The translations under genes and the position numbers were made by a program. Source: Mycolicibacterium cosmeticum (GTDB lineage: Bacteria; Actinomycetota; Actinomycetes; Mycobacteriales; Mycobacteriaceae). Taken from it: a stretch of 64,000 nt of DNA. Where the stretch lies: the NCBI GenBank assembly GCA_016197365.1, contig JACPVS010000006.1:620001-684000 (forward strand), read 5' to 3'. Every line of letters begins with the position of its first letter. Position 1 is the first letter of the stretch. Under the pieces are notes generated by a model, which saw only the letters and a list, made by a program, of their open reading frames with translations, did not search any database and was not told the origin of the DNA. Shown one piece after another: positions 33,189-42,786 of the stretch.

Positions 33189-34570
33189 CAACAACTGATG
33201 TAGCACAATCACTCTCAACCGATCTGGCCGCCAAGGCCAAACGGCACCTGTGGGGGCATTTCGCCCGCCACGGCGCCGACATCACCCCGCCGATCATCAC
33301 CCGCGGCGAGGGCGTCACCATCTACGACGACCAGGGCAAGAGTTATATCGACGGGCTGTCGGGCCTGTTCGTCGTCCAGGTCGGCCACGGCCGTGAGGAA
33401 CTCGCCGCAGCAGCGGCGCGCCAGGCCGAGCAGCTGGCCTTCTTCCCGCTGTGGTCCTACGCCACCCCGGTGGCGATCGAGCTGGCCGAGCGGCTGGCCA
33501 ATTACGCGCCGGGTGACCTCAACCGGGTCTTCTTCACCACCGGTGGCGGCGAAGCGGTGGAGAGCGCCTGGAAACTGGCCAAGCAGTATTTCAAGCTGAC
33601 CGGCAAACCCGGTAAGCACAAAGTGGTTTCGCGTTCGATCGCCTACCACGGCACCCCGCAGGGCGCGCTGGCCATCACCGGCATCCCCGCGTTCAAGGCT
33701 CCGTTCGAGCCGCTCACGCCGGGCGGTTTCCGCGCGCCGAACACCAACTTCTACCGCGCGCCGGAGGCATACGCGCACGACGAGAAGGCGTTCGGGCGGT
33801 ACTGCGCCGACCGCATCGCCGAGGCCATCGAGTTCGAAGGCCCGGACACGGTGTGCGCGGTCTTCCTGGAGCCGGTGCAGAACGCCGGCGGCTGCTTCCC
33901 GCCGCCGCCCGGATATTTCGAGCGGGTCCGCGAGATCTGCGACGAATACGACGTGCTGCTGGTGTCCGACGAGGTCATCTGCGCCTACGGCCGCATCGGT
34001 TCGATGTTCGCCTGTGACGACTTCGGCTACGTTCCCGACATCATCACCAGCGCAAAGGGTTTGACGTCGGGCTACTCACCGCTGGGCGCGATGATCGCCA
34101 GCGATCGGCTGTTCGAGCCGTTCAACGACGGCAAGACGGTGTTTGGGCACGGCTACACCTTCGGTGGGCACGCGGTCTCGTCCGCGGTGGCGCTGGCCAA
34201 CCTCGACATCTTCGAACGCGAGGGCATCAACGCCCACGTCAAGGAGCAGGCGCCGGTGTTCAAGGCCACCCTGGAGAAGCTCTACGACCTGCCCATCGTC
34301 GGCGACGTCCGCGGTGAGGGTTTCTTCTACGGCATCGAACTCGTCAAAGACAAGGCCACCAAGGAGACGTTCAACGACGAAGAGTCCGAGCGGTTGCTGC
34401 GCGGCTTCCTCACGCCCGCACTGTGGGAGGCCGGTCTGTACTGCCGCGCCGACGACCGTGGCGACCCGGTGGTGCAGTTGGCTCCCCCGCTGATCAGTGG
34501 GCAGAAGGAGTTCGACGCGATCTACGACATCCTGCACGGGGTGCTCAGCGAGGCCGGGCGCCTGCTGTAG
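33185..34570 (+). CDS. Class III PLP aminotransferase (Rv3329-like), 461 aa
   Basis: A PLP-dependent omega-amino acid or diamine aminotransferase. TTGGGEAVESAWKLAKQY near residue 118 binds the PLP phosphate, EPVQNAGG and LVSDEVICAYGR (PLP-stacking Asp) near residues 225-265, and the Schiff-base lysine is in ITSAKGLTSGYSPLG near residue 286. FGHGYTFGGHAVSSA is the other-subunit loop. Rv3329 ortholog by order before dacB1. With the aminobutyraldehyde and succinate-semialdehyde dehydrogenases it could convert putrescine or GABA to succinate: an inference from context. The amino acceptor may be pyruvate, but this cannot be told from sequence. Confidence 0.9.
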   Translation: MTTTDVAQSLSTDLAAKAKRHLWGHFARHGADITPPIITRGEGVTIYDDQGKSYIDGLSGLFVVQVGHGREELAAAAARQAEQLAFFPLWSYATPVAIELAERLANYAPGDLNRVFFTTGGGEAVESAWKLAKQYFKLTGKPGKHKVVSRSIAYHGTPQGALAITGIPAFKAPFEPLTPGGFRAPNTNFYRAPEAYAHDEKAFGRYCADRIAEAIEFEGPDTVCAVFLEPVQNAGGCFPPPPGYFERVREICDEYDVLLVSDEVICAYGRIGSMFACDDFGYVPDIITSAKGLTSGYSPLGAMIASDRLFEPFNDGKTVFGHGYTFGGHAVSSAVALANLDIFEREGINAHVKEQAPVFKATLEKLYDLPIVGDVRGEGFFYGIELVKDKATKETFNDEESERLLRGFLTPALWEAGLYCRADDRGDPVVQLAPPLISGQKEFDAIYDILHGVLSEAGRLL

Positions 34571-34639
34571 GTCATCGACGTTCAGCGGCCGGGCGGGAAA
34601 CCGCCCGGCCGTTGTCATCTCCGGACTAGCGTCGATCCC

Positions 34640-35695
34640 GTGCCTGCCGCATCAGCCAAACCCGCGATCCACCCCGTCCGCTGGCAGCCGCCGCCGGTCG
34701 ATCCGCTGCCGGAATTCACGCTTCCCGAGCTCACCATCGTGCCCGTTCCCGGGCACGCGCCAGAGGATGTCGTCGTCGACGCGGCCGGCGCCCTGTGGAC
34801 CGGGCTGGACGACGGCCGGATCGTGCGCCTTGCCCCGGACCTGATCCCCCGGTCGCTGCGCTCTCCCCCGCAAGCGGGAGGTACCCCCAGCCCGCCGGAA
34901 CCGACGGTCGTCGCCGACACCGGCGGCCGCCCGCTCGGACTGCACGTCGCCCACGACGGCCGGCTGCTGATCTGCGACAGTCACCGTGGGCTGCTGGCGC
35001 TGGACCCCGCCAACGGCGAGCTGACCACGCTGACCAGTACGGCCGCCGGCCACACCCTGAAATTCTGCTCCAACGTCACCGAAACAGACGACGGCACAAT
35101 CTATTTCACCGAGTCGACCAGCGACTACCACTACGAGTGGTTCAAGGCTGCCGTCCTGGACGCCCGCGGCACCGGCGGCCTGTACCGGCTCGACCCCGGC
35201 GGCACCGTCACCACTTTGGTCTCAGGGCTGTACTTCGCCAACGGCCTCACCCTGACCACCGACGGCTCCGCGCTGGTGTTCGCCGAGACGCAGGGCCGCA
35301 GGCTGTCGAAATACTGGCTGACCGGTCCGCAGGCCGGCACGGTCACCGCGCTTGCCCAGCACCTGCCCGGGATGCCGGACAACATCTCCACCGGCAGTGA
35401 CGGCCGGATCTGGGTGGCCCTGGTCTGCCCGGTCAACGCGTCGGCCGAGTGGCTGGCGCCGCGCGCCCCGGCGCTTCGCCAACTGGTGTGGCGACTGCCC
35501 GAGGCACTGCAGCCCAAGCTGCCGTCGGAGGTGTGGGCGGTGGCCTTCGACCCGGACTCCGGCGCAGCGGTCGCAGGCCTGCGTGGAACCGACCCGCGGT
35601 TCGGTCAGGTCACCGGACTGGTCGAGCGCGACGGCCGCCTCTGGCTGAGCACCATCGGCTCGAACGCGCTTGCGCACTGCGCCCTACCCGAGTAA
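34640..35695 (+). CDS. SMP-30/strictosidine synthase-like six-bladed propeller protein, 351 aa
   Basis: A beta-propeller protein resembling SMP-30/gluconolactonase and strictosidine synthase-like families: HAPEDVVVDAAGALWTGLDDG (quoted in part), RPLGLHVAHDGRLLICDSHRG, YFTESTSDYHYEWFKAAVLD, FANGLTLTTDGSALVFAET and PGMPDNISTGSDGRIWVAL are successive blade strands. Calcium-binding Glu, Asn and Asp positions appear present (E57, N-rich loops). The likely role is hydrolysis of a lactone or ester, but the substrate is unknown. A proline-rich stretch at about residues 71-86 is encoded by a palindromic interspersed repeat (34852-34897) inserted in frame between blades. GTG start at 34640. Confidence 0.82.
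   Translation: MPAASAKPAIHPVRWQPPPVDPLPEFTLPELTIVPVPGHAPEDVVVDAAGALWTGLDDGRIVRLAPDLIPRSLRSPPQAGGTPSPPEPTVVADTGGRPLGLHVAHDGRLLICDSHRGLLALDPANGELTTLTSTAAGHTLKFCSNVTETDDGTIYFTESTSDYHYEWFKAAVLDARGTGGLYRLDPGGTVTTLVSGLYFANGLTLTTDGSALVFAETQGRRLSKYWLTGPQAGTVTALAQHLPGMPDNISTGSDGRIWVALVCPVNASAEWLAPRAPALRQLVWRLPEALQPKLPSEVWAVAFDPDSGAAVAGLRGTDPRFGQVTGLVERDGRLWLSTIGSNALAHCALPE
34852..34897. repeat. Palindromic interspersed repeat inserted in frame in the SMP-30-like gene
   Basis: The sequence starts GTCGCTGCGCTCTCCCCCGC and continues AAGCGGGAGGTACCCCCAG. It contains the dyads CCCGC-AA-GCGGG and GGTACC. It encodes a Ser/Pro/Gly stretch not expected in the propeller. On the minus strand, GAGCGCAGCGACCGGGGGATCA closely matches the mfpD-start copy GAGCGGAGCGACCGGGGGTTCA. 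The exact ends are uncertain. Confidence 0.7.
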
Positions 35696-35763
35696 CACAA
35701 ACCCCACCAGTCACAGCGCGCTTCCCCGCCATCGGCGCCCTCGTCACCTAATCTGGCCACACG

Positions 35764-36996
35764 ATGGCGACCACGAAGACCACGCTCCACCGCGCTGCAG
35801 CCCTGGCTGCGGCGCTTTTCCTGGCTGCAGGACCGGCCCTGGCCCACGCCGAGCCAGGTCCGCCCGACCCGTGCCCCTTCAAGGTGAGCACCCCGCCCGC
35901 GGTCGATTCCTCCGAGGTCCCCAAGGCCGGCGACCCGCCGGCCCCACTGCCGGTGCCGGCCACCCCGTTGGGTGGTGACGCCATGGGCAACTGTGGGGTC
36001 GTCGTCGCGCCGGACACCCCACCGCTGCCCAATGACGTCTCCGCCGAGGCCTGGGTGGTGGCCGACCTGGACACCGGCGACATCATCGCCACCAAGGACC
36101 CGCACGGCCGGCACCGCCCCGCCAGCATCATCAAGGTGCTGATCGCCATGCAGGCGATCAACGAACTGCCGCTGAACCGTCAGGTCGTCGGCACCTCGGA
36201 CGACGCCGCCGCCGAGGGCACCCGCGTCGGCGTCGACGAGGGCGGCCGCTACACCGTCAACGACCTGCTGCACGGTCTGCTGATGCACTCCGGCAATGAC
36301 GCCGCGCACGCGCTGGCAGTTCAGGTCGGAGGCATGGATACGGCGCTGCAGAAGATCAACACGCTGGCCAACAAGCTGGGCGGCCGGGACACCCGCGCCG
36401 CCACCCCGTCCGGGCTGGACGGTCCGGGCATGAGCACGTCGGCGTACGACATCGCGCTGTTCTACCGCTACGCGTTCCAGAACGACACCTTCACCCGCGT
36501 CGTCGGCACCGAGAAGTACCCGTTCCCCGGGTACCCGGCCCGCCCCGGCGAGGACAACGACCATCCCGGCTACGACCTGGAGAACGACGTCAAACTGCTC
36601 TACAACTACCCCGGCGCACTCGGCGGCAAGACCGGGTACACCGACGACGCCGGGCAGACCTTCGTCGGCGCAGCCAACCGGGACGGGCGGCGCCTGGTCG
36701 CGGTGCTGCTGCGCGGCACCCGCGAACCGATCGCGCCGTGGGAGCAGGCCGCGCATCTGCTGGACTACGGCTTCGCCACCGCACCGGGCACCAAGGTCGG
36801 CAAGCTGATCGAACCCGATCCCTCGTTGCTACCCAAGGCCAAATCGGACACTCCGGATGCGACCGCCGTGGCGGCCACCGCACTGGCGCCCGCCGACGCC
36901 GTACCGGTGCGGGTCGGGGTGGGCCTGGTCGGTGGGATCATCGTGTTCGCACTGATCATGGTCGCCAGGTCGATGAATCGCCGCCCTCAGAGCTGA
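35764..36996 (+). CDS. dacB1: D-alanyl-D-alanine carboxypeptidase DacB1, 410 aa
   Basis: A penicillin-binding protein of family S11 that trims the terminal D-Ala of peptidoglycan stem peptides (Rv3330 ortholog). Signal peptide at residues 1-29 (hydrophobic [17 protein letters not shown], cleavage near HAE). Catalytic S121-IIK, S176-GN and K289-TG form the three PBP motifs. A Pro-rich spacer (about 35-90) precedes the catalytic domain. The C-terminus has a transmembrane helix [16 protein letters not shown] (about 385-402) and a basic end. This suggests a membrane-anchored periplasmic enzyme with the tail anchored, as in type-5 PBPs. Overlaps the convergent nitronate monooxygenase by 10 bp. Confidence 0.95.
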   Translation: MATTKTTLHRAAALAAALFLAAGPALAHAEPGPPDPCPFKVSTPPAVDSSEVPKAGDPPAPLPVPATPLGGDAMGNCGVVVAPDTPPLPNDVSAEAWVVADLDTGDIIATKDPHGRHRPASIIKVLIAMQAINELPLNRQVVGTSDDAAAEGTRVGVDEGGRYTVNDLLHGLLMHSGNDAAHALAVQVGGMDTALQKINTLANKLGGRDTRAATPSGLDGPGMSTSAYDIALFYRYAFQNDTFTRVVGTEKYPFPGYPARPGEDNDHPGYDLENDVKLLYNYPGALGGKTGYTDDAGQTFVGAANRDGRRLVAVLLRGTREPIAPWEQAAHLLDYGFATAPGTKVGKLIEPDPSLLPKAKSDTPDATAVAATALAPADAVPVRVGVGLVGGIIVFALIMVARSMNRRPQS

Positions 36997-37811
36997 GCCG
37001 TCAGCCGGGACACCACCTCTGCCGCACCGAGTTCCGCCCGCACCTCACCGATTTCTCGACCGGCGTTGACCGCCGAGCCGCGCAGCACACGCTCGGGAAT
37101 GGTTGCCGGCCAGCGATATCCGGCGGCGAGATCGAATTCGCGGGTCAGTTCGGTCTCGGTGCCGGCCAGCAACTCGGCCCGGGCAGGCCGCGGCGTCAGC
37201 GCCTCGTGGCACACCGTGAACGCGGTGCCCACCCACACCCCCGCGGCCCCGGCCCCTAGTGCTGCGGCCACCGCCGGCGCCGAGCCGATACCACCGGCCG
37301 CCAGCACCGGAACTTCCACGGCCGCAAGGACTTCTGGGAGGAGCATCCGCAATTCCAGGATCGGTTCGCCGTGGCCTCCGCCCTCGGCCCCACGGGCCAC
37401 CAGTACGTCCACCCCCGCGGCCGCCGCACGCCGCGCCGCCGTCGGGTGCGCCACCTGGGTACAGACGCGGACACCGGTCGCGTGGGCGTCGGCCACCCAC
37501 GACCAGTCGTCGCCGAAACTCACCGACAGCAGCGTCGGGCGCGCCGCGACCGCGATCTCGAAGAGCTCCGGCTGATCGGACATCACCCAGTGCACCAGCC
37601 CAATACCGAACGGACCGTCCCAGCCGCCCAATTCGGCCAGCTCCCGGCGCAGCGCGTCGGGGGTGGCAGCACTGCCCATCCCGATCATGCCCAGCCCACC
37701 GGCCCGCGACACCGCCGCGGCCAGCCGCCCGCCGGCCACACCACCCATCGGCGCATTGACGATCGGTACCCGGATACCGACCTGACCGGTCCAGTCGGCA
37801 GATGCGCTCAT
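36987..37811 (-). CDS. Nitronate monooxygenase-type FMN enzyme, 274 aa
   Basis: A TIM-barrel FMN protein of the nitronate monooxygenase/2-nitropropane dioxygenase family. [20 protein letters not shown] begins the barrel, [13 protein letters not shown] follows, the presumed catalytic-site motif is [13 protein letters not shown] near residue 140, and [20 protein letters not shown] with [10 protein letters not shown] binds the FMN phosphate. It oxidises nitronates or related compounds and is often a detoxification enzyme. The protein is shorter than the usual about 350 aa, lacking the extended C-terminus. ATG 37811 shares one base with the TGA of the upstream YihY gene (TGATG), so the two are co-translated. 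Confidence 0.87.
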   Translation of the reverse strand: MSASADWTGQVGIRVPIVNAPMGGVAGGRLAAAVSRAGGLGMIGMGSAATPDALRRELAELGGWDGPFGIGLVHWVMSDQPELFEIAVAARPTLLSVSFGDDWSWVADAHATGVRVCTQVAHPTAARRAAAAGVDVLVARGAEGGGHGEPILELRMLLPEVLAAVEVPVLAAGGIGSAPAVAAALGAGAAGVWVGTAFTVCHEALTPRPARAELLAGTETELTREFDLAAGYRWPATIPERVLRGSAVNAGREIGEVRAELGAAEVVSRLTAQL

Positions 37812-38833
37812 CAACGCCGAAACAGCCGCCAAACGCCCAGTGCTCCAATCGCTCCCGCCGCGAACGCGGCCGCCGCACCGGACACGCCGACCCCCTCGCG
37901 CATCTGCACCCGGGGGGCAATGGCCACCGGCCCGGGTGGCTCGACCGGCGTCAGCATCATGCTCTCGACGGACGTGGCCGCCCATGCGGTGGCGAACAGC
38001 ACCAGGCGGGCAGTCACGTAGGCGAACACCATCAGGCCGAGAACAGGACCGAAGGTGGCGCCCGCCGGGCCGTGCATCACCGAGCCCAGATAGATGGAGC
38101 CGACCTGCTTGAAAAGCTCGAACCCGACCGCCGCCAACAATCCGCCTTGCACGGAGCTACCGAAGGCAACCGGTTCGCGCGGCAGCCGGGCGATCATCCA
38201 GGTGAACAGCAGCCAGGTCACCAGCGCGGAGAGCAGCCATGAGACCACCGGCAGCACCACGGTCAGCCCCGGAACGTCATGCAAGCCGAGCCAATTCAGC
38301 ACGCGCGTCATCACCGACTCGTTGGCCAGCGCGGTGAGGCCGATGGTGAGCACCATCGCCACGAACACCGACAGCAATGCCACCAGGTCCGACAGTTTGG
38401 TGCGGACGAAGCCGTCCGGTTCGGCGCGCTGCTCCCACATCTGGCTGAGTGCCTCGCGCAGGTTGGACATCCAGCCCAGGCCCGCCCACGCGGCGGTGGC
38501 GAGTCCGATGACTCCGACGGTTCCACGGGAGGAGATCGCGGAGTCCATCAATTGCACCAGCTGCGTGCCGAAGTCGCCGGTCACGGTTTCCTTGATCCGC
38601 TGTTCGACATCTTCCATCAGCTGCGGCCGGTTGGCCAGCACGAAGCCGCCGGCAGCGAACCCCACCATCAGCAGCGGAAACAGCGCGAACACCGTGAAAT
38701 ACGTGATACCCGCGGCGTAGAAGTCGCCCTTGCGATCGTTGTAGCGCTCCTGGGCGCGCATCACACGGTCGAACCACGCGAACTTCACGCGCAGTCGCTC
38801 CAGTACACCCGGTTTGTCGTCCGGCTCCGCCAT
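37811..38833 (-). CDS. YihY/BrkB family inner membrane protein (Rv3335c-like), 340 aa
   Basis: A six-helix membrane protein of the YihY/BrkB family (virulence factor BrkB/ribonuclease BN by old misannotation). RYNDRKGDFYAAGITYFTVF leads into helix 1 (the AAGITYF motif is family-typical). Further helices include TVGVIGLATAAWAGLGWM, SDLVALLSVFVAMVLTIGL, VLPVVSWLLSALVTWLLF, GGLLAAVGFELFKQVGSIYL and VLGLMVFAYVTARLVLFATA, and a last hydrophobic segment near the C-terminus. Function unproven; transport or envelope roles have been suggested. Position between dacB1 and trpS matches Rv3335c. Start ATG 38833 is 20 bp after the trpS stop. Confidence 0.88.
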   Translation of the reverse strand: MAEPDDKPGVLERLRVKFAWFDRVMRAQERYNDRKGDFYAAGITYFTVFALFPLLMVGFAAGGFVLANRPQLMEDVEQRIKETVTGDFGTQLVQLMDSAISSRGTVGVIGLATAAWAGLGWMSNLREALSQMWEQRAEPDGFVRTKLSDLVALLSVFVAMVLTIGLTALANESVMTRVLNWLGLHDVPGLTVVLPVVSWLLSALVTWLLFTWMIARLPREPVAFGSSVQGGLLAAVGFELFKQVGSIYLGSVMHGPAGATFGPVLGLMVFAYVTARLVLFATAWAATSVESMMLTPVEPPGPVAIAPRVQMREGVGVSGAAAAFAAGAIGALGVWRLFRR

Positions 38834-38853
38834 CGAGTCTTCTCCCCGGGGTG

Positions 38854-39894
<1,041 letters not shown>

Positions 39895-40320
39895 TCATCC
39901 GAATTCCGCGCGGGTCAGCTGGGCGAGCACCCGCAGGAACGTGCGCCGGTCTGCCGCGTCCAGTTCGCCGAGCCACCTGTCCTCCCCCCGCTGGATGTCG
40001 GCCTGGGTGGCGTCTTTGACCCGCCGGCCTGCCGCGGTGATGGCCAGCAGCCGCACCCGGCGGTCGTCGGGATCGGCATGCCGTTCGATGTAGCCGCGCT
40101 GCTGCAGCTCGTCGAGGGTCGGGATGATCCTGGACTTGTCCGCGCCGATCGCCTCGGCAAGGGCGGCCTGCGTACGCACGGGCGAGCCGTCCAGGGCGTT
40201 GAGCACCACGTAACCCCACATCGAGATGCCGTGCGCGGCCAGCACGGGTTCCTCGGCGGCCATGGTGTCGCGCAGCAGCGGCGCGAGCATTGCCGCCAGA
40301 TCCGGACGCCGGGCCACCAT
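39895..40320 (-). CDS. MarR family transcriptional regulator, 141 aa
   Basis: Winged-helix repressor. SMWGYVVLNALDGSPVRTQA and ALAEAIGADKSRIIPTLDEL form the HTH, and the wing RHADPDDRRVRLLAIT has the DxRxxR signature. ATG 40320 (MVARRPDL) is 20 bp from a perfect 28-bp palindrome at 40341-40368, its likely operator, which also covers the start region of the divergent TIGR03086 gene. The pair is thus probably a regulator and its target. Not seen at this position in M. tuberculosis as far as I recall. Confidence 0.9.
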   Translation of the reverse strand: MVARRPDLAAMLAPLLRDTMAAEEPVLAAHGISMWGYVVLNALDGSPVRTQAALAEAIGADKSRIIPTLDELQQRGYIERHADPDDRRVRLLAITAAGRRVKDATQADIQRGEDRWLGELDAADRRTFLRVLAQLTRAEFG

Positions 40321-40340
40321 CCGGTTATCGTAAGCGTTGC

Positions 40341-40368
40341 CATATCGTATGCGCACGCATACGATATG
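40341..40368. promoter_or_regulatory. 28-bp perfect palindrome, likely MarR operator
   Basis: CATATCGTATGCG at 40341-40353 and CGCATACGATATG at 40356-40368 are exact complements separated by CA. A weaker extra half site (TTATCGTAAGCG) lies at 40325-40336. The palindrome ends 3 bp before ATG 40372 of the divergent gene, so bound repressor would block transcription start of a nearly leaderless message. Confidence 0.85.
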
Positions 40369-40371
40369 CAT

Positions 40372-40998
40372 ATGCCTACGAATACCGACCTCCGCTCCGT
40401 TCACCGCACCGCCGTGCTGGCCACCATCCCGGCGGTGTACTCGATCCGGCCCGACGATCTGCGTCGGCCCACGCCGTGCGCCGGCTGGGACCTGGTCGAC
40501 CTGCTCGCACACATGACGGCGCAGCACCGCGGATTCGCCGCCGCGGCACGCGGCAACGGCGCCGACCCGTCCGCCTGGGACGTCGCGGCCGTACGCGACG
40601 CGGTGGCGCACTTCCCTGCCGACACCTACATCGAGGCCGCCGACGATGTGCTCGCGGCGTTCGCCGCCGACGGCGCCCTGACACAGCAGTTCGCGTTGCC
40701 CGACTTCGGCCCTGGCGCAACATTTCCCGGCGACATCGCCATCGGGTTCCACCTCGTCGACTACGTCGTGCACGGCTGGGACGTCGCCGCGGCCCTGCGC
40801 CTGGAGTACTCACTTCCCGGCGATGTCATCGCCGCGACACTGCCACTGGCGCTGGCGATCCCGGACGGCGATTTCCGCGACGCACCCGAGGTGCCCTTCG
40901 GGCGGGCCCACAATGGCTCAGCGACAAACGATCTTGATCAGCTGCTACGCCACCTGGGCCGGGATCCTCAGTGGAATTCCACGGTCACCGGAGCATGA
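40372..40998 (+). CDS. TIGR03086-family DinB-like protein (mycothiol maleylpyruvate isomerase N-terminal type), 208 aa
   Basis: A metal-binding DinB/MDMPI-like protein. TPCAGWDLVDLLAHMTAQHR near residue 33 holds the first metal His, and IAIGFHLVDYVVHGWDVAAA near residue 125 holds the second His pair. These match the actinobacterial TIGR03086 family, many of which use mycothiol. The reaction is unknown; isomerisation or detoxification of small electrophiles is plausible. I chose ATG 40372 over the in-frame ATG 40366 because the latter lies inside the palindromic operator. Overlaps the convergent xthA by 31 bp. Confidence 0.85.
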   Translation: MPTNTDLRSVHRTAVLATIPAVYSIRPDDLRRPTPCAGWDLVDLLAHMTAQHRGFAAAARGNGADPSAWDVAAVRDAVAHFPADTYIEAADDVLAAFAADGALTQQFALPDFGPGATFPGDIAIGFHLVDYVVHGWDVAAALRLEYSLPGDVIAATLPLALAIPDGDFRDAPEVPFGRAHNGSATNDLDQLLRHLGRDPQWNSTVTGA

Positions 40999-41765
40999 TC
41001 GGACCACCGCAGCGCGTACAGGTCGGCCCGCTCGACGCGGGCGGACACGGCCCGCTCGGCAAGGTCCGGGTTCGCCAAGTGGTAGTCGATGCGCCAGCCC
41101 GCGTCGTTGTCGAAAGCCTTTCCGCGCCATGACCACCAGCTGTACGGGCCCGCGACATCCGGGTGCAGCCGGCGCACCACGTCGACCCAGCCGGTCGCCA
41201 TCAGATCCGTCAGCCACTGCCGCTCGCTGGGCAGGAAACCCGCCTTCTTGACGTTGTTCTTCCAGGCCTTGATGTCGTTCTCGGTGTGGGCGATGTTCCA
41301 GTCGCCGCACAGCACGGCGTCGCGACCGTCGAGCAGCATCGCCGCCATCCGCGCCTCGACGGTCGCCATGAACCGTTCCTTTTCCAGCTGCCGGTCGGTT
41401 TCCGCCTCGCCGGTGGGCAGATAGACGCTGGCGACGGTCGCGCCTTCGGTGTCCACTTCGATATACCGGCCGTGCGCGGCGAACTCGTCGGACTCCAGCA
41501 CCCGCACCGCGGTGAACGGCGTCCGGGACAGCACGGCAACACCGTTGCGGCCCTTCACGTGTGGCTCCGCGGATGCCAGGTGCCACTCGTCGGCCAGCGC
41601 GGGCGCCAGGGCGTCGCGAAGCTGCTCGTCGTCGGCTCGTGTCTCCTGCAGGCAGACGATGTCGGCGCTGGACGCCTTCAGCCAGGGCAGCAGCCCGAGG
41701 TTTTCGGCGGAGCGTTCCTTGACGGCGGCCCGGATGCCGTTGACGTTGACGGTGGTGACGATCAC
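40968..41765 (-). CDS. xthA: Exodeoxyribonuclease III family DNA repair nuclease, 265 aa
   Basis: AP endonuclease/3'-5' exonuclease of the ExoIII type used in base excision repair. NVNGIRAAVK near residue 7 (Asn metal/active site), LQETRADDEQL with catalytic Glu near residue 40, CGDWNIAHTENDIK near 155 (Asp, Asn), and C-terminal RIDYHLANPDL and SDHAPVTVEF (catalytic Asp-His). All active residues are intact and the length is typical. In M. tuberculosis the corresponding gene is Rv0427c, in a different region, so the location here is not conserved. Confidence 0.93.
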   Translation of the reverse strand: MIVTTVNVNGIRAAVKERSAENLGLLPWLKASSADIVCLQETRADDEQLRDALAPALADEWHLASAEPHVKGRNGVAVLSRTPFTAVRVLESDEFAAHGRYIEVDTEGATVASVYLPTGEAETDRQLEKERFMATVEARMAAMLLDGRDAVLCGDWNIAHTENDIKAWKNNVKKAGFLPSERQWLTDLMATGWVDVVRRLHPDVAGPYSWWSWRGKAFDNDAGWRIDYHLANPDLAERAVSARVERADLYALRWSDHAPVTVEFH

Positions 41766-41865
41766 GCCAGCACAGTAATGGAGGGCTCCGACAGCTGTGT
41801 CGATCCCTACGCTCCAGCCCGCCGGTTATTGCGGTACCGCCGGTATCGCTTTAGGGTCGGGCGCT

Positions 41866-42705
41866 ATGAGCGAACGCGCACCGATCCACTCCGGGTCGGG
41901 AGAGCCCATCCTGATGTTGCACCCCTTCCTGTGCTCGCAGAACGTCTGGCGGACGGTAGCCGGTCAACTCGCCGACACCGGGCGCTTCGAGGTGCTGGCG
42001 CCCACCATGCTCGGCCACCACGGCGGCAGGCCGGCACACAGCTGGTTGCTCGAGACATCCGCCCTGGTCGACGACATCGAGCGCCGGATGGACGAAATCG
42101 GCTGGCGCACCGCGCACATCGTCGGGAACTCACTGGGCGGATGGGTGGCCTTCGAACTGGAGCGCCGCGGCCGGGCCCGCACCCTGACCGGTATCGCGCC
42201 CGCCGGCGGGTGGAGCCAGCATTCCTTCACCAAGTACGAGACGGTGCTCAAGTTCATCCTCGGCGGACCTGCACTGGTGGCCGCGCGACTGCTCGGCCCG
42301 CGCATCCTCGACGTGCCGTTGGGCACCCGGATCGCGACCCTGCCCGTCAGCGGACCCGCCGACGGGCCGAGCCGCGCCGACCTGGAATTACTCGTCGAGG
42401 ACGCCACACACTGCACCGCCTACATCCAGCTTCTGGTGAAGACGCTGCGCCTGCCGGGCCTGTTGGAGCTGGCCGATGTCGGCGTGCCGACACACCTCGT
42501 GTTGTGCGAGAAGGACCGGGTGTTCCCGACGCCACGCGGCAACCGCTACTTCGTCGATCAGCTGCCGCGCGATGCCAGGGTGACCCGGCTGCCCCGCTAC
42601 GGCCACATCCCGATGCTCGAAGCGCCGGGCCACGTCACCGAGTTGATCGCCGACTTCGTCGACGCGCACACCGAGCCCGAGAGGGCGGCGCCGCCGGCCG
42701 GATGA
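41866..42705 (+). CDS. Alpha/beta hydrolase, 279 aa
   Basis: Alpha/beta-hydrolase: HPFLCSQNVWRTVA forms the oxyanion hole region, the nucleophile elbow is HIVGNSLGGWVAFEL (G-N-S-L-G) near residue 91, acid in VLCEKDRVFPT near 223, and catalytic His in YGHIPMLEAPGHV near 249. Resembles lipase/esterase or C-C hydrolase branches; substrate unknown. ATG 41866 (MSERAPIHSG) is preferred over the longer frame because the upstream part lacks family sequence. It is divergent from xthA by 100 bp and is followed by a hairpin before the convergent icd gene. Confidence 0.86.
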   Translation: MSERAPIHSGSGEPILMLHPFLCSQNVWRTVAGQLADTGRFEVLAPTMLGHHGGRPAHSWLLETSALVDDIERRMDEIGWRTAHIVGNSLGGWVAFELERRGRARTLTGIAPAGGWSQHSFTKYETVLKFILGGPALVAARLLGPRILDVPLGTRIATLPVSGPADGPSRADLELLVEDATHCTAYIQLLVKTLRLPGLLELADVGVPTHLVLCEKDRVFPTPRGNRYFVDQLPRDARVTRLPRYGHIPMLEAPGHVTELIADFVDAHTEPERAAPPAG

Positions 42706-42717
42706 ACTCGCGCCGAG

Positions 42718-42766
42718 ACTACGGTTTTTCGCGCGAATTCACCCGAATCGCATCACAAACCGTAGT
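42718..42766. terminator. Hairpin between the hydrolase and icd genes
   Basis: Arms ACTACGGTTT (42718-42727) and AAACCGTAGT (42757-42766) are exact complements, with a 29-base loop containing TCGCGCG. It lies between convergent stop codons and probably ends transcription from both sides. Confidence 0.6.
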
Positions 42767-42786
42767 TTCGACGCCTAGCCCTGGCC

